A stretch of DNA of 5,929 nucleotides from positions 1 through 5,929 of the forward strand of contig JAOPXF010000089.1 in NCBI GenBank assembly GCA_025965295.1, written 5' to 3'. A program made the translations under genes and the position numbers. The notes under the pieces were generated by a model. That model searched no databases, was not told where the DNA came from, and saw only the letters and a list, made by a program, of their open reading frames with translations. Positions 1 through 5,871 of the stretch are shown here, piece after piece. The DNA comes from Nocardioides sp. (GTDB taxonomy: Bacteria; Actinomycetota; Actinomycetes; Propionibacteriales; Nocardioidaceae). How positions within the stretch are numbered: the stretch's first letter is position 1; each line of letters opens with the position of its first letter.

Positions 1-63
1 GTGAGGAAACCTGTGGTGCGACAGGGGTCGCGAGTGGTCTGCTGAAGATGTCGTCGAGTCAGC
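1..63. other. Upstream edge, no supported gene
   Basis: A frame beginning at base 1 is open for 14 codons to TGA at 43-45 and could be the tail of a gene outside the window, and another frame beginning at base 3 runs to a stop at 118-120. Neither has recognisable protein character. I see no clear -35/-10 promoter for the methyltransferase pair here. Confidence 0.3.
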
Positions 64-70
64 AAGGGAG
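64..70 (+). promoter_or_regulatory. Ribosome binding site for the GTG start at 77
   Basis: AAGGGAG lies 6 nt before GTG 77. It decides the start, because this GTG is the only usable initiation codon in the open frame. Confidence 0.65.
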
Positions 71-76
71 CACGGT

Positions 77-856
77 GTGGCTGGTTACGGGGCTCTGTCG
101 GACGTGTACGAGTGGGTGATCCCGGACGGGATGCTGACGCCGGCCGATTCAGTCGCCGCGTTCGGCGACCTGGTGAAGGCTCTCCCGCCCGGCGCGCGCG
201 TCCTCGACTGCGCGTGCGGCACCGGGCAGCTCGCGGTCGGCCTGGCAGGCCTCGGCCTGCACGTCGTCGCGACCGACGCGAGCGCCGGGATGGTGCGCCG
301 TACCGACCAGCTCGCTGCGGCACACCGCGTCTCGGTGCGGACGCTGCCCGCCAGCTGGGAGGAGCTGCCCGACCACCTCGAGGTCGCGACCTTCGACATG
401 GTCTTCTGCGTGGGCAACTCGCTTCATCACGCCGAGGGCACCTCTGGTCGCCTCGCCGCACTCGCCGCCATGGCTCGACTGCTGGGTCGCGGCGGGCGCC
501 TGGTGCTCACGTCCCGCACCTGGGAGCTCGTCCGGGGCAACGGCTCTCGCATCGACGTCCGTGACCAGCTCGTTCGCCGTGGTGGCCGCGACGCGGTCGT
601 CGTCTACCACTGGCAGATCGCGGAGCGCTGGGACCAGCAGCACCATCTGGACATCGCTGTCGCGCAACTGGGGGCCCACGGTTCGGTGACGACGTGCTCC
701 GAACGGTTGTCATGCTGGCCGTTCCGTCACGAGGAGCTCCTGTCGCAGCTGCAGCGCGTCGGACTGACGGTCGAGACCACCACCTTCGACCCGGCCGCCG
801 AGGGGTACCTGGTCGTAGCCGTCAAGGAGCATGTCCAGGGAGGGTGCGCCCCATGA
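77..856 (+). CDS. Class I SAM-dependent methyltransferase, resembling glycine/sarcosine N-methyltransferases
   Basis: Predicted soluble methyltransferase of 259 residues that transfers a methyl group from S-adenosylmethionine to an unidentified small molecule. The Rossmann-type signature is clear. Motif I is VLDCACGTG at residues 42-50, where the form DxACGTG with Ala for the first Gly is familiar from glycine/sarcosine N-methyltransferase-like enzymes. Asp67 in VVATDAS ends strand 2 and would bind the SAM ribose. FDMVFCVGNSLHH (107-119) is strand 4, and GRGGRLVLT (138-146) is motif III. The GTG start at 77 is preceded by AAGGGAG at 64-70 with a 6-nt spacer, and no other ATG, GTG or TTG lies upstream in frame before a stop at 2-4. 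The gene overlaps the next methyltransferase by ATGA, so the two are probably co-translated. The fold is secure; the substrate is unknown, and resemblance to glycine methylation enzymes is only a family impression. Confidence 0.9.
   Translation: MAGYGALSDVYEWVIPDGMLTPADSVAAFGDLVKALPPGARVLDCACGTGQLAVGLAGLGLHVVATDASAGMVRRTDQLAAAHRVSVRTLPASWEELPDHLEVATFDMVFCVGNSLHHAEGTSGRLAALAAMARLLGRGGRLVLTSRTWELVRGNGSRIDVRDQLVRRGGRDAVVVYHWQIAERWDQQHHLDIAVAQLGAHGSVTTCSERLSCWPFRHEELLSQLQRVGLTVETTTFDPAAEGYLVVAVKEHVQGGCAP
837..844 (+). promoter_or_regulatory. Ribosome binding site for the second methyltransferase
   Basis: AGGGAGGG lies inside the last codons of the first methyltransferase, 8 nt before ATG 853. 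It supports this start over more upstream in-frame candidates and is consistent with coupled translation. Confidence 0.7.
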
Positions 857-1605
857 GCGAGCAGTTCTACTCGGATGCGAGGTCGTACGACCGGTTGTTC
901 CCCGGAGGCGACCAGGCCGTCGACTTCTACAGGGCCGAGGCCGATCGGCAGGGCGGGTGTGTCTTGGAGCTCGGGTGTGGCACCGGACACAAGCTGATCC
1001 CGATCGCGTCCGACGGGCATCCGTGCATGGGCCTGGAGCTCTCGCCGGACATGCTTGCCGAGGCTCGGCGCAAGGCGGACGAGCGCGGCGTGGAGGTCGA
1101 GTGGGCGCAGGGCGACATGCGCGAGTTCGACCTGGGCCGCACCTTCGACCTCGTGTTCATCGCCGCGAACTCGTTGCTCCACCTGCATGAGGCCGAGGAC
1201 GTGGTGAACTGCTTCCGGTCGGTGCGAAAGCACCTGGCGCCGGGAGCGCGGCTCGTCTTCGACGTGTTCAACCCGAGCGTGCACCTGCTTGCCCAGGCCG
1301 ACGGCGTGCGACGCAGGCGCGACGCGTTGTCGTTCGTGCATCCCGATCATGGCCTCGTGCATGTCGATGTCGCGGAGACCTACGACGCGGCCGCCCAGGT
1401 GACGCGCGGGAGGTGGTACTTCTCGACCGACTCCGAGGCCGACTTCGTCGTCGCGCCACTCGAGATGAGGAGCATCTTCCCCCAGGAGCTGCCGCTGCTG
1501 CTGTCGCTCGGCGGTCTCCGGGTTGTCGAACGCTTCGGCGACTGGTCCCGTGCGCCGTTCACCGCAGATGCGGCGCTCCAGCTCTGCGTCTGCGAACCGG
1601 ACTGA
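853..1605 (+). CDS. Class I SAM-dependent methyltransferase, second of a coupled pair
   Basis: Predicted cytoplasmic small-molecule methyltransferase of 250 residues. Motif I is VLELGCGTG (37-45); Glu62 in GLELS is the acidic ribose-binding residue; GDM (87-89) precedes strand 4, FDLVFIAANSLLHL (98-111); PGARLVFDVFNPS (130-142) is motif III. The C-terminal part (205-237: MRSIFPQEL, then LGGLRVVERFGDWSRAPF) resembles the ending of many methyltransferases acting on sugars and antibiotics. I chose ATG 853 because AGGGAGGG at 837-844 sits 8 nt upstream and because this ATG overlaps the stop of the preceding methyltransferase (ATGA, 853-856). The frame is open further upstream, but that stretch lies inside the first gene and has no methyltransferase character. 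The two proteins are similar only in general fold, so they are not a recent duplication. They could form a heteromer or carry out successive methylations. Substrate unknown. Confidence 0.9.
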   Translation: MSEQFYSDARSYDRLFPGGDQAVDFYRAEADRQGGCVLELGCGTGHKLIPIASDGHPCMGLELSPDMLAEARRKADERGVEVEWAQGDMREFDLGRTFDLVFIAANSLLHLHEAEDVVNCFRSVRKHLAPGARLVFDVFNPSVHLLAQADGVRRRRDALSFVHPDHGLVHVDVAETYDAAAQVTRGRWYFSTDSEADFVVAPLEMRSIFPQELPLLLSLGGLRVVERFGDWSRAPFTADAALQLCVCEPD

Positions 1606-1611
1606 ACAGAG

Positions 1612-1627
1612 GGCGGGCAGGACCGCC
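1612..1627. terminator. Short GC hairpin between convergent genes, weak terminator candidate
   Basis: GGCGG (1612-1616) can pair with CCGCC (1623-1627) across a 6-nt loop. It sits in the 30-bp gap between the second methyltransferase and the convergent kynA. There is no T-tract on either side, and a 5-bp stem could occur by chance in DNA this GC-rich, so position is the main support. Confidence 0.25.
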
Positions 1628-1635
1628 GGTTCCAG

Positions 1636-2439
1636 TCAGAGCTCCGAACGCAGGTCCCAGAGCAGCGGGTAGTAGCGCACCGGGAGCCGGGAGCGGAGGT
1701 ACTGCGAGCCGCTCGAGCCGCCGGTGCCGGACTTGCTCCCGATCATCCGCTCGACCATCACCACGTGGCGGGCGCGCCAGCTCGCGGCGAGCTCGTCGTG
1801 CTGCAGCAGTGCCTCGGCGAGGGCCCAGACCACCGCGTGCTGCGAGCGGTCGTGTGCCGCGGTCCGCAGCGACGCCGAGATCTCCTCGTCGGTGTCCGCG
1901 TCGAGCCCCTCCGTGCGCAGCGCGTGGACGAAGGCGTCCCAGAGCGTCGGCTCCGCGAGGCGTTGGGCCAGCCGCTGCCGCTCGGCCTCGGTCAGCCCCT
2001 TGAAGCGCTCGACGTACGACGGGTCCTTGGCGCCGGACAGGAACTCGAGCTCGCGGAACTGCACCGACTGGAAGCCGCTGGCGGGGGCGAGACGCTGACG
2101 GAACTCGAGGAAGTCCTGCGGGGTCATCGTCTCGAGGACGTCGACCTGGTGGACCAGGACCCGCTCGATGACGTGGACCCGGGCCAGGAGGTGCTGCGCC
2201 CACCAGAGCGTCCTGCCGGCGATCCCGCCCAGCATGGCGTCGCGCGCGGCGCCGACCTCGTGCAGCAGCTGCTTGAACCAGAGCTCGTAGACCTGGTGGA
2301 TCGTGATGAACAGCAGCTCGTCGTGGGCGGGCGGGTCGGACTCGAGGTGCTGCGAGTCGAGGAGCTGCGGCAGGCGAAGGTAGCTGCCGTAGGTCAGCTG
2401 CGCTCCCTGCTCACCGAAGGACACGAACGTTTCGCTCAT
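1636..2439 (-). CDS. kynA: Tryptophan 2,3-dioxygenase
   Basis: Heme enzyme, normally a cytoplasmic tetramer, that opens the indole ring of L-tryptophan with O2 to give N-formylkynurenine, the first step of the kynurenine pathway. The 267-residue product carries the family hallmarks: FITIHQVYELWFKQLLHE (44-61) with His48 as the expected distal active-site His; EFRQRL (112-117) followed by PASGFQSVQFRELEFL (119-134), with Arg114 the likely substrate-carboxylate Arg; HVVMVERMIG (225-234) with His225 as the expected proximal heme ligand; and GTGGSSG (238-244), the substrate-binding loop. The start is ATG 2439, giving MSETFVSFGEQG; in-frame residues upstream have no family character. Its AGGAGG (2456-2461) lies 16 nt away, which is too far for normal use, so translation may be leaderless. 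It is convergent with the methyltransferases and divergent from the DUF2505 pair. No kynurenine formamidase or kynureninase gene is in the window. Confidence 0.97.
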   Translation of the reverse strand: MSETFVSFGEQGAQLTYGSYLRLPQLLDSQHLESDPPAHDELLFITIHQVYELWFKQLLHEVGAARDAMLGGIAGRTLWWAQHLLARVHVIERVLVHQVDVLETMTPQDFLEFRQRLAPASGFQSVQFRELEFLSGAKDPSYVERFKGLTEAERQRLAQRLAEPTLWDAFVHALRTEGLDADTDEEISASLRTAAHDRSQHAVVWALAEALLQHDELAASWRARHVVMVERMIGSKSGTGGSSGSQYLRSRLPVRYYPLLWDLRSEL

Positions 2440-2449
2440 GGGCGTGCAC
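2411..2449 (-). other. Possible 12-codon upstream ORF overlapping the kynA start
   Basis: A GTG at 2449-2447 lies exactly 6 nt after the AGGAGG at 2461-2456 and opens a 12-codon frame, VHAHERNVRVLR, ending in TGA at 2413-2411, out of frame with and across the kynA start. It contains no Trp, so it is not a classical attenuation leader. It can only be translated if the mRNA starts upstream of the AGGAGG, which competes with the leaderless model. It may be chance. Confidence 0.2.
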
Positions 2450-2453
2450 GTTA
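2448..2453 (-). promoter_or_regulatory. Candidate -10 box for leaderless kynA
   Basis: On the minus strand TAACGT matches the actinobacterial TANNNT pattern and ends 8 nt before ATG 2439, the spacing expected if transcription starts at or next to the start codon. I see no convincing -35 hexamer 16-19 nt upstream. A leaderless transcript would explain why kynA has no well-spaced ribosome binding site. Inference from position and a degenerate motif only. Confidence 0.3.
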
Positions 2454-2472
2454 GTCCTCCTGCGCGACCCCC

Positions 2473-2482
2473 GGCGTACGCC
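2473..2482. promoter_or_regulatory. 10-bp perfect palindrome in the divergent kynA / DUF2505 gap, possible operator
   Basis: GGCGTACGCC is its own reverse complement and lies in the 54-bp gap between the two divergent start codons (2439 and 2494). It would fall in the -30 to -45 region of kynA and just upstream of the DUF2505 start, a reasonable place for a dimeric regulator. No regulator gene is visible nearby, and short GC palindromes are common in such DNA. Confidence 0.3.
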
Positions 2483-2493
2483 ATGATGTGCCC

Positions 2494-2976
2494 ATGAAGT
2501 TCCGACACGAGCTGACCTACGACGCCGGCCCCGACCGGGTGTTCGAGATGCTGGCCGACCCGGCCTTCCGTGAGGCGGCCTGCGACGCCCAGGACGTCAT
2601 CTCGGCGGACGTCTCGCTCACCCGCACCGGCAACGGCTTCTCGCTGACCATCGACCAGCAGCAGAAGACCGACGACCTACCGTCCTTCGCCCGCCCGTTC
2701 GCCGGGGACTCGACGCAGGCCATCCAGCGCGAGGAGTGGGCCGACACCACGGGCGGCACCCTGAAGATCGACGCACCGGGCAAGCCCTCCGAGGTCTCGG
2801 GCACGATCACGCTGCGCCCGGAGGGCAGCGGCACGGTGGAGATCGTCGAGCTCGACGTACGGATCAAGGTCCCGCTGGTCGGCGGCAAGCTCGAGAAGCT
2901 GCTGGCCGAGAAGATTCGCCACGGCATGGACGCCGAGCACGGCGTCGGCGTCGCCTGGCTCGCGGGTCGGCACTGA
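2494..2976 (+). CDS. DUF2505 family protein, first of a tandem pair
   Basis: A 160-residue protein of the DUF2505 family, thought to adopt a START/SRPBCC-like lipid- or ligand-binding fold; no biochemical function is established. Visible family features are the N-terminal strand KFRHELTYDA (2-11), the helix segment VFEMLADPAFREAACDAQ (16-33), PSFARPF(A)GD (63-72), GKPSEVSGT (96-104) and the C-terminal helix entry VPLVGGKLEKLL (126-137). There is no signal peptide or membrane segment, so a cytoplasmic location is likely. I chose ATG 2494 because its paralogue downstream begins with the equivalent strand; an in-frame GTG at 2488 would add two residues. No Shine-Dalgarno sequence precedes either codon, so a leaderless start is possible. 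The gene is divergent from kynA and shares TGATG with the next gene. Confidence 0.88.
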   Translation: MKFRHELTYDAGPDRVFEMLADPAFREAACDAQDVISADVSLTRTGNGFSLTIDQQQKTDDLPSFARPFAGDSTQAIQREEWADTTGGTLKIDAPGKPSEVSGTITLRPEGSGTVEIVELDVRIKVPLVGGKLEKLLAEKIRHGMDAEHGVGVAWLAGRH

Positions 2977-3464
2977 TGGCCAAGCGCCTCACCCACGCCC
3001 TGACGTACGACGCCCCGCTGGCCGCCGTGGCCGCGATGCTGGCCGACCCGGCCTTCCGGGAGGAGGTCTGCGAGGCCCAGCACGTGTTGCGGCACACCGT
3101 CACCGTCGAGGGTGACGCCGCGGACGGCGGCCTCGACGTGACCATCGACCAGGTGCGGGCAGCCACCGGCGTTCCCTCCTTCGCGAAGAAGTTCGTCGGC
3201 GACGAGATCGACATCGTCCAGACCGAGCACTGGTCGTCCCCGGAGTCGGGTGACATCCGGATGACCATCCCCGGCAAGCCCGGCGAGATGAGCGGCACCG
3301 CCGAGCTCACCGAGTCCGGCGGCACCACCACCGAGACCGTCGCCCTGGACGTCAAGGTCGGCATCCCGCTGGTGGGCGGCAAGATCGAGGGCCTGATCAC
3401 CGACCTGCTGCTGAAGGCCTACCGGGTCGAGAACGAGGTCGGGCGCGACTACCTGTCGCGCTGA
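2976..3464 (+). CDS. DUF2505 family protein, second of a tandem pair
   Basis: A 162-residue paralogue of the preceding gene and probably of the same SRPBCC-like fold; function unknown. It aligns along its length: LTYDAP (9-14), MLADPAFREEVCEAQ (21-35), DVTIDQ (54-59), VPSFAKKFVGD (66-76), PGKPGEMSGT (99-108), LDVKVGIPLVGGKIEGL (124-140). A 24-bp block is identical in DNA between the copies (2547-2570 and 3035-3058), but overall divergence is large, so the duplication is old. The start ATG 2976-2978 shares its A with the stop TGA of the first copy, which supports coupled translation; no separate ribosome binding site is evident. The N-terminus is two residues longer than in copy one and the C-terminus ends in a charged helix (RVENEVGRDYLSR). 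The last 16 bp overlap the end of the convergent small membrane gene. Confidence 0.88.
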   Translation: MAKRLTHALTYDAPLAAVAAMLADPAFREEVCEAQHVLRHTVTVEGDAADGGLDVTIDQVRAATGVPSFAKKFVGDEIDIVQTEHWSSPESGDIRMTIPGKPGEMSGTAELTESGGTTTETVALDVKVGIPLVGGKIEGLITDLLLKAYRVENEVGRDYLSR

Positions 3465-3607
3465 TCATCCTCGCGGCGCTCCTGGCGGCGGCGGACCGCG
3501 ATGACGATGCCGAGCAGCAGGAACGGCCCGAACGCCAGCGTGTAGACCAGCGCCTGCTCGAAGGGGTGCAGGGCGCCCAGGTGGAGGGGCAGGACCGGGG
3601 GGTTCAT
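3449..3607 (-). CDS. Small single-pass membrane protein, unknown function
   Basis: A 52-residue hypothetical protein. After a short proline-rich start (MNPPVLPLHLGALHP) it has one hydrophobic segment, about residues 19-38 (ALVYTLAFGPFLLLGIVIAV), followed at once by RRRQERR and then a charged tail EDDQRDR. The positive-inside rule puts the C-terminus in the cytoplasm. The hydrophobic-then-basic pattern is hard to obtain by chance and is the main reason to accept the gene. I chose ATG 3607; the frame stays open upstream to another ATG at 3679, but that extension is Gly/Pro-rich with no protein character. There is no clear Shine-Dalgarno; CACAAT (3621-3616) ends 8 nt before the ATG and could be the -10 of a leaderless transcript. 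The TAG stop lies inside the convergent DUF2505 gene, giving a 16-bp antisense overlap. Confidence 0.7.
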   Translation of the reverse strand: MNPPVLPLHLGALHPFEQALVYTLAFGPFLLLGIVIAVRRRQERREDDQRDR

Positions 3608-3649
3608 CGCGGCCGATTGTGCCCCATCCCCGGGGCGGCCCCGCTGCTC

Positions 3650-3666
3650 CCCCGGGCCGCCCGGGG
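3650..3666. promoter_or_regulatory. 17-bp GC palindrome in divergent promoter region, possible operator
   Basis: CCCCGGGC and GCCCGGGG form two perfect 8-bp arms around a single C. It lies in the 157-bp region between the small membrane gene and the flavin oxidoreductase. Smaller palindromes surround it: CCCCGGGG (3628-3635), CGGGCCCG (3682-3689) and TTCCGGAA (3691-3698). It could be a repressor site or a hairpin, but GC-only palindromes arise easily here. Confidence 0.3.
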
Positions 3667-3718
3667 AGACATGGTTCACACCGGGCCCGTTTCCGGAATG
3701 GCGGCGCGCGTCGGAGGG

Positions 3719-3736
3719 GTTGATCCGATGTTCAAC
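3719..3736. promoter_or_regulatory. Small inverted repeat upstream of the flavin oxidoreductase
   Basis: GTTGA (3719-3723) and TCAAC (3732-3736) are inverted around an 8-nt spacer, 28 nt before the start codon at 3765. The stretch is more AT-rich than its surroundings, which fits a promoter or operator. Old Yellow Enzyme genes are often controlled by a TetR- or MarR-type repressor, but no regulator is encoded in the window. I cannot assign -35 and -10 boxes with confidence. Confidence 0.2.
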
Positions 3737-3746
3737 AATCCGACCC

Positions 3747-3753
3747 AGAGGAG
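3747..3753 (+). promoter_or_regulatory. Ribosome binding site for the flavin oxidoreductase
   Basis: AGAGGAG lies 11 nt before ATG 3765, slightly long spacing but the only purine-rich site here. It supports ATG 3765 over the upstream in-frame TTG at 3720. Confidence 0.5.
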
Positions 3754-3764
3754 CACATCACCGC

Positions 3765-4838
3765 ATGCCCGACCTTTTCGACGCACTGACCGTCAAGTCC
3801 TGGGAGCTCCCCAACCGCCTGGTCATGGCACCGCTGACCCGCAACCGTTCGAAGGGAACGGTGCCGGGCGACCTCGCCGTGGAGTACTACGCCCAGCGCG
3901 CCTCCGCCGGCCTGATCATCACCGAGGGCAGCCAGCCGAGCGCGCGTGGCCAGGGCTACCTGGACACCCCCGGCTTCCACTCCCCCGAGCATCTCGCCGG
4001 CTGGTCCCGGGTCGCCGACGCCGTGCACGCCAAGGGCGGCCGGATCGTCGCGCAGCTCATGCACGCGGGCCGGATCTCGCACCCCGACAACACCGGTGGC
4101 GAGGAGATCATCGCCCCGAGCGCCCTCGCGGCGCCGAACGAGATGATCACGGCCGACGGCCCGAAGCCGCACCCGGTCCCCCGGGCGATCGAGACCGACG
4201 AGATCCCCGCGGTCATCGAGGAGTACGTCTCCGCCGCGCGCAACGCGGTCGAGGCCGGCCTGGACGGCGTCGAGGTGCACGCCGCCAACGGCTACCTGAT
4301 CCACCAGTTCCTCGCGCCGGGCTCCAACGAGCGCACCGACGAGTACGGCGGGTCTCCGGCCAACCGCGCCCGCTTCGCCATCGAGGTGACGCGCGCGGTC
4401 GCCGAGGCGGTCGGCGCCGAGCGGGTCGGCATCCGGATCTCGCCCGCCCACAACATCCAGGGCGCCACCGAGCCGGACCCGGCCGACGTGGAGGCGACGT
4501 ACACGCACCTCGTCGACGCGATCGCACCGCTCGGCCTCGCCTACCTCTCGATCCTCGCCGACCCCCGCCAGGAGCTGACCCAGCGCCTGCGCAAGGGCTT
4601 CGGCGGCGTCGTGATCGCCAACGACGGCTTCGGGCAGATCACGACCCGCGAGTCCGCCCAGGCGATCCTGGACGAGGACCTCGCCGACGCGGTGGCCGTC
4701 GGACGGCTGTTCCTGGCCAACCCCGACCTGCCGGCCCGCTGGGAGACCGGTGCCGAGCTCAACGAGCCGAACGGCGAGACCTTCTACGGCGGCGGCGCCG
4801 AGGGCTACACCGACTACCCGTTCCTCGACGCGAGCTGA
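3765..4838 (+). CDS. Old Yellow Enzyme family FMN-dependent alkene reductase (NemA-like)
   Basis: A 357-residue FMN enzyme of the Old Yellow Enzyme family, a single TIM barrel that uses NAD(P)H to reduce activated C=C bonds (N-ethylmaleimide, enones, sometimes nitro-compounds); cytoplasmic. Motifs in order: NRLVMAPLTRNRS (17-29) with Thr25 at the position that tunes FMN; IVAQLMHAGR (94-103) with Gln97 contacting flavin; VHAANGYLIHQFLAP (171-185), where His172 and Asn175 form the substrate oxyanion pair and Tyr177 matches the catalytic proton-donor Tyr; NERTDEYGGS (188-197); VGIRISP (221-227) with Arg223 for the FMN; VGRLFLANPDLPAR (312-325), phosphate binding; and the typical end GGGAEGYTDYPFL (342-354). 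Length is normal for the family. The gene stands alone, convergent with pruA across a long palindrome. Family assignment is firm; the physiological substrate cannot be told from sequence. Confidence 0.95.
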   Translation: MPDLFDALTVKSWELPNRLVMAPLTRNRSKGTVPGDLAVEYYAQRASAGLIITEGSQPSARGQGYLDTPGFHSPEHLAGWSRVADAVHAKGGRIVAQLMHAGRISHPDNTGGEEIIAPSALAAPNEMITADGPKPHPVPRAIETDEIPAVIEEYVSAARNAVEAGLDGVEVHAANGYLIHQFLAPGSNERTDEYGGSPANRARFAIEVTRAVAEAVGAERVGIRISPAHNIQGATEPDPADVEATYTHLVDAIAPLGLAYLSILADPRQELTQRLRKGFGGVVIANDGFGQITTRESAQAILDEDLADAVAVGRLFLANPDLPARWETGAELNEPNGETFYGGGAEGYTDYPFLDAS

Positions 4839-4857
4839 CCTCCGCGCCTTCGCGCAG

Positions 4858-4925
4858 GTAACGCGCTGTCCGCCCTACTTGTGCGCCGTTGCAGCGGCGC
4901 ACAAGAGAGGTGGACAGCGCGTTAC
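4858..4925. repeat. 68-nt long inverted repeat between convergent genes; bidirectional terminator or dispersed palindromic element
   Basis: GTAACGCGCTGTCC (4858-4871) is repeated inverted and without mismatch as GGACAGCGCGTTAC (4912-4925). Inside, CTTGTGCGCCG (4878-4888) pairs perfectly with CGGCGCACAAG (4895-4905) around the loop TTGCAG. The two stems are separated by a symmetrical 6/6 internal loop, GCCCTA against AGAGGT, which allows a few G-C and G-T pairs. The RNA from either strand would fold into one hairpin about 31 bp tall. It starts 20 nt after the oxidoreductase stop and ends 7 nt before the pruA stop, so it is well placed to stop transcription in both directions. There is no T-tract on either side, and the stem is far longer than a usual intrinsic terminator, so a mobile or dispersed palindromic repeat that now serves this role is also plausible. 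Confidence 0.85.
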
Positions 4926-4932
4926 ATGTGTC

Positions 4933-5862
<930 letters not shown>

Positions 5863-5868
5863 CCCGGC

Positions 5869-5871
5869 CTA
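5869..5871 (-). other. In-frame TAG nonsense codon within pruA
   Basis: Reading the minus strand, the codons run ATG GAG CTG CTC GAG TAG GCC GGG ATG CCG CCG. In ALDH4 proteins the matching place reads like REAGLPP, so the TAG stands where Glu (GAG) is expected: one G-to-T change. The frame is intact on both sides. It is a true nonsense mutation, a sequencing error or, less likely, a readthrough site. Confidence 0.85.

Noticed and set aside
1..45. C-terminal tail of an upstream gene (14 codons from base 1 to TGA at 43)
   Set aside because: Too short and without recognisable sequence; other frames are open there as well, so it cannot be supported.
727..1362. Minus-strand open frames opposite the methyltransferases
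   Set aside because: No recognisable protein features, while the plus-strand frames have full SAM-binding motifs and good ribosome binding sites.
77..1605. Methyltransferase pair as recently acquired DNA because of less strict codon use
   Set aside because: I counted A/T-ending codons in the first 60 codons: 7 and 7 for the methyltransferases, 4 for kynA, 2 for the first DUF2505 gene and 5 for the oxidoreductase. The difference is too small to support transfer.
1559..2203. Minus-strand open frame overlapping kynA in another frame
   Set aside because: Low-complexity Arg/Pro/Ala translation, while the overlapping kynA frame shows all TDO motifs.
2411..2449. Tryptophan attenuation leader for kynA
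   Set aside because: The short frame contains no Trp codon and no competing hairpins are evident; only a simple upstream-ORF role remains conceivable.
3566..4861. Long plus-strand open frame of over 400 codons overlapping the flavin oxidoreductase
   Set aside because: The translation is dominated by Arg, Gly, Pro and Ala with no domain; it is the out-of-frame shadow of a strongly GC3-biased real gene.
4858..4925. Ends of an insertion sequence or a transposon remnant with target duplication
   Set aside because: No direct repeat flanks the palindrome (CAG on the left, ATG on the right) and there is no transposase; a dispersed palindromic element remains possible but an IS does not fit.
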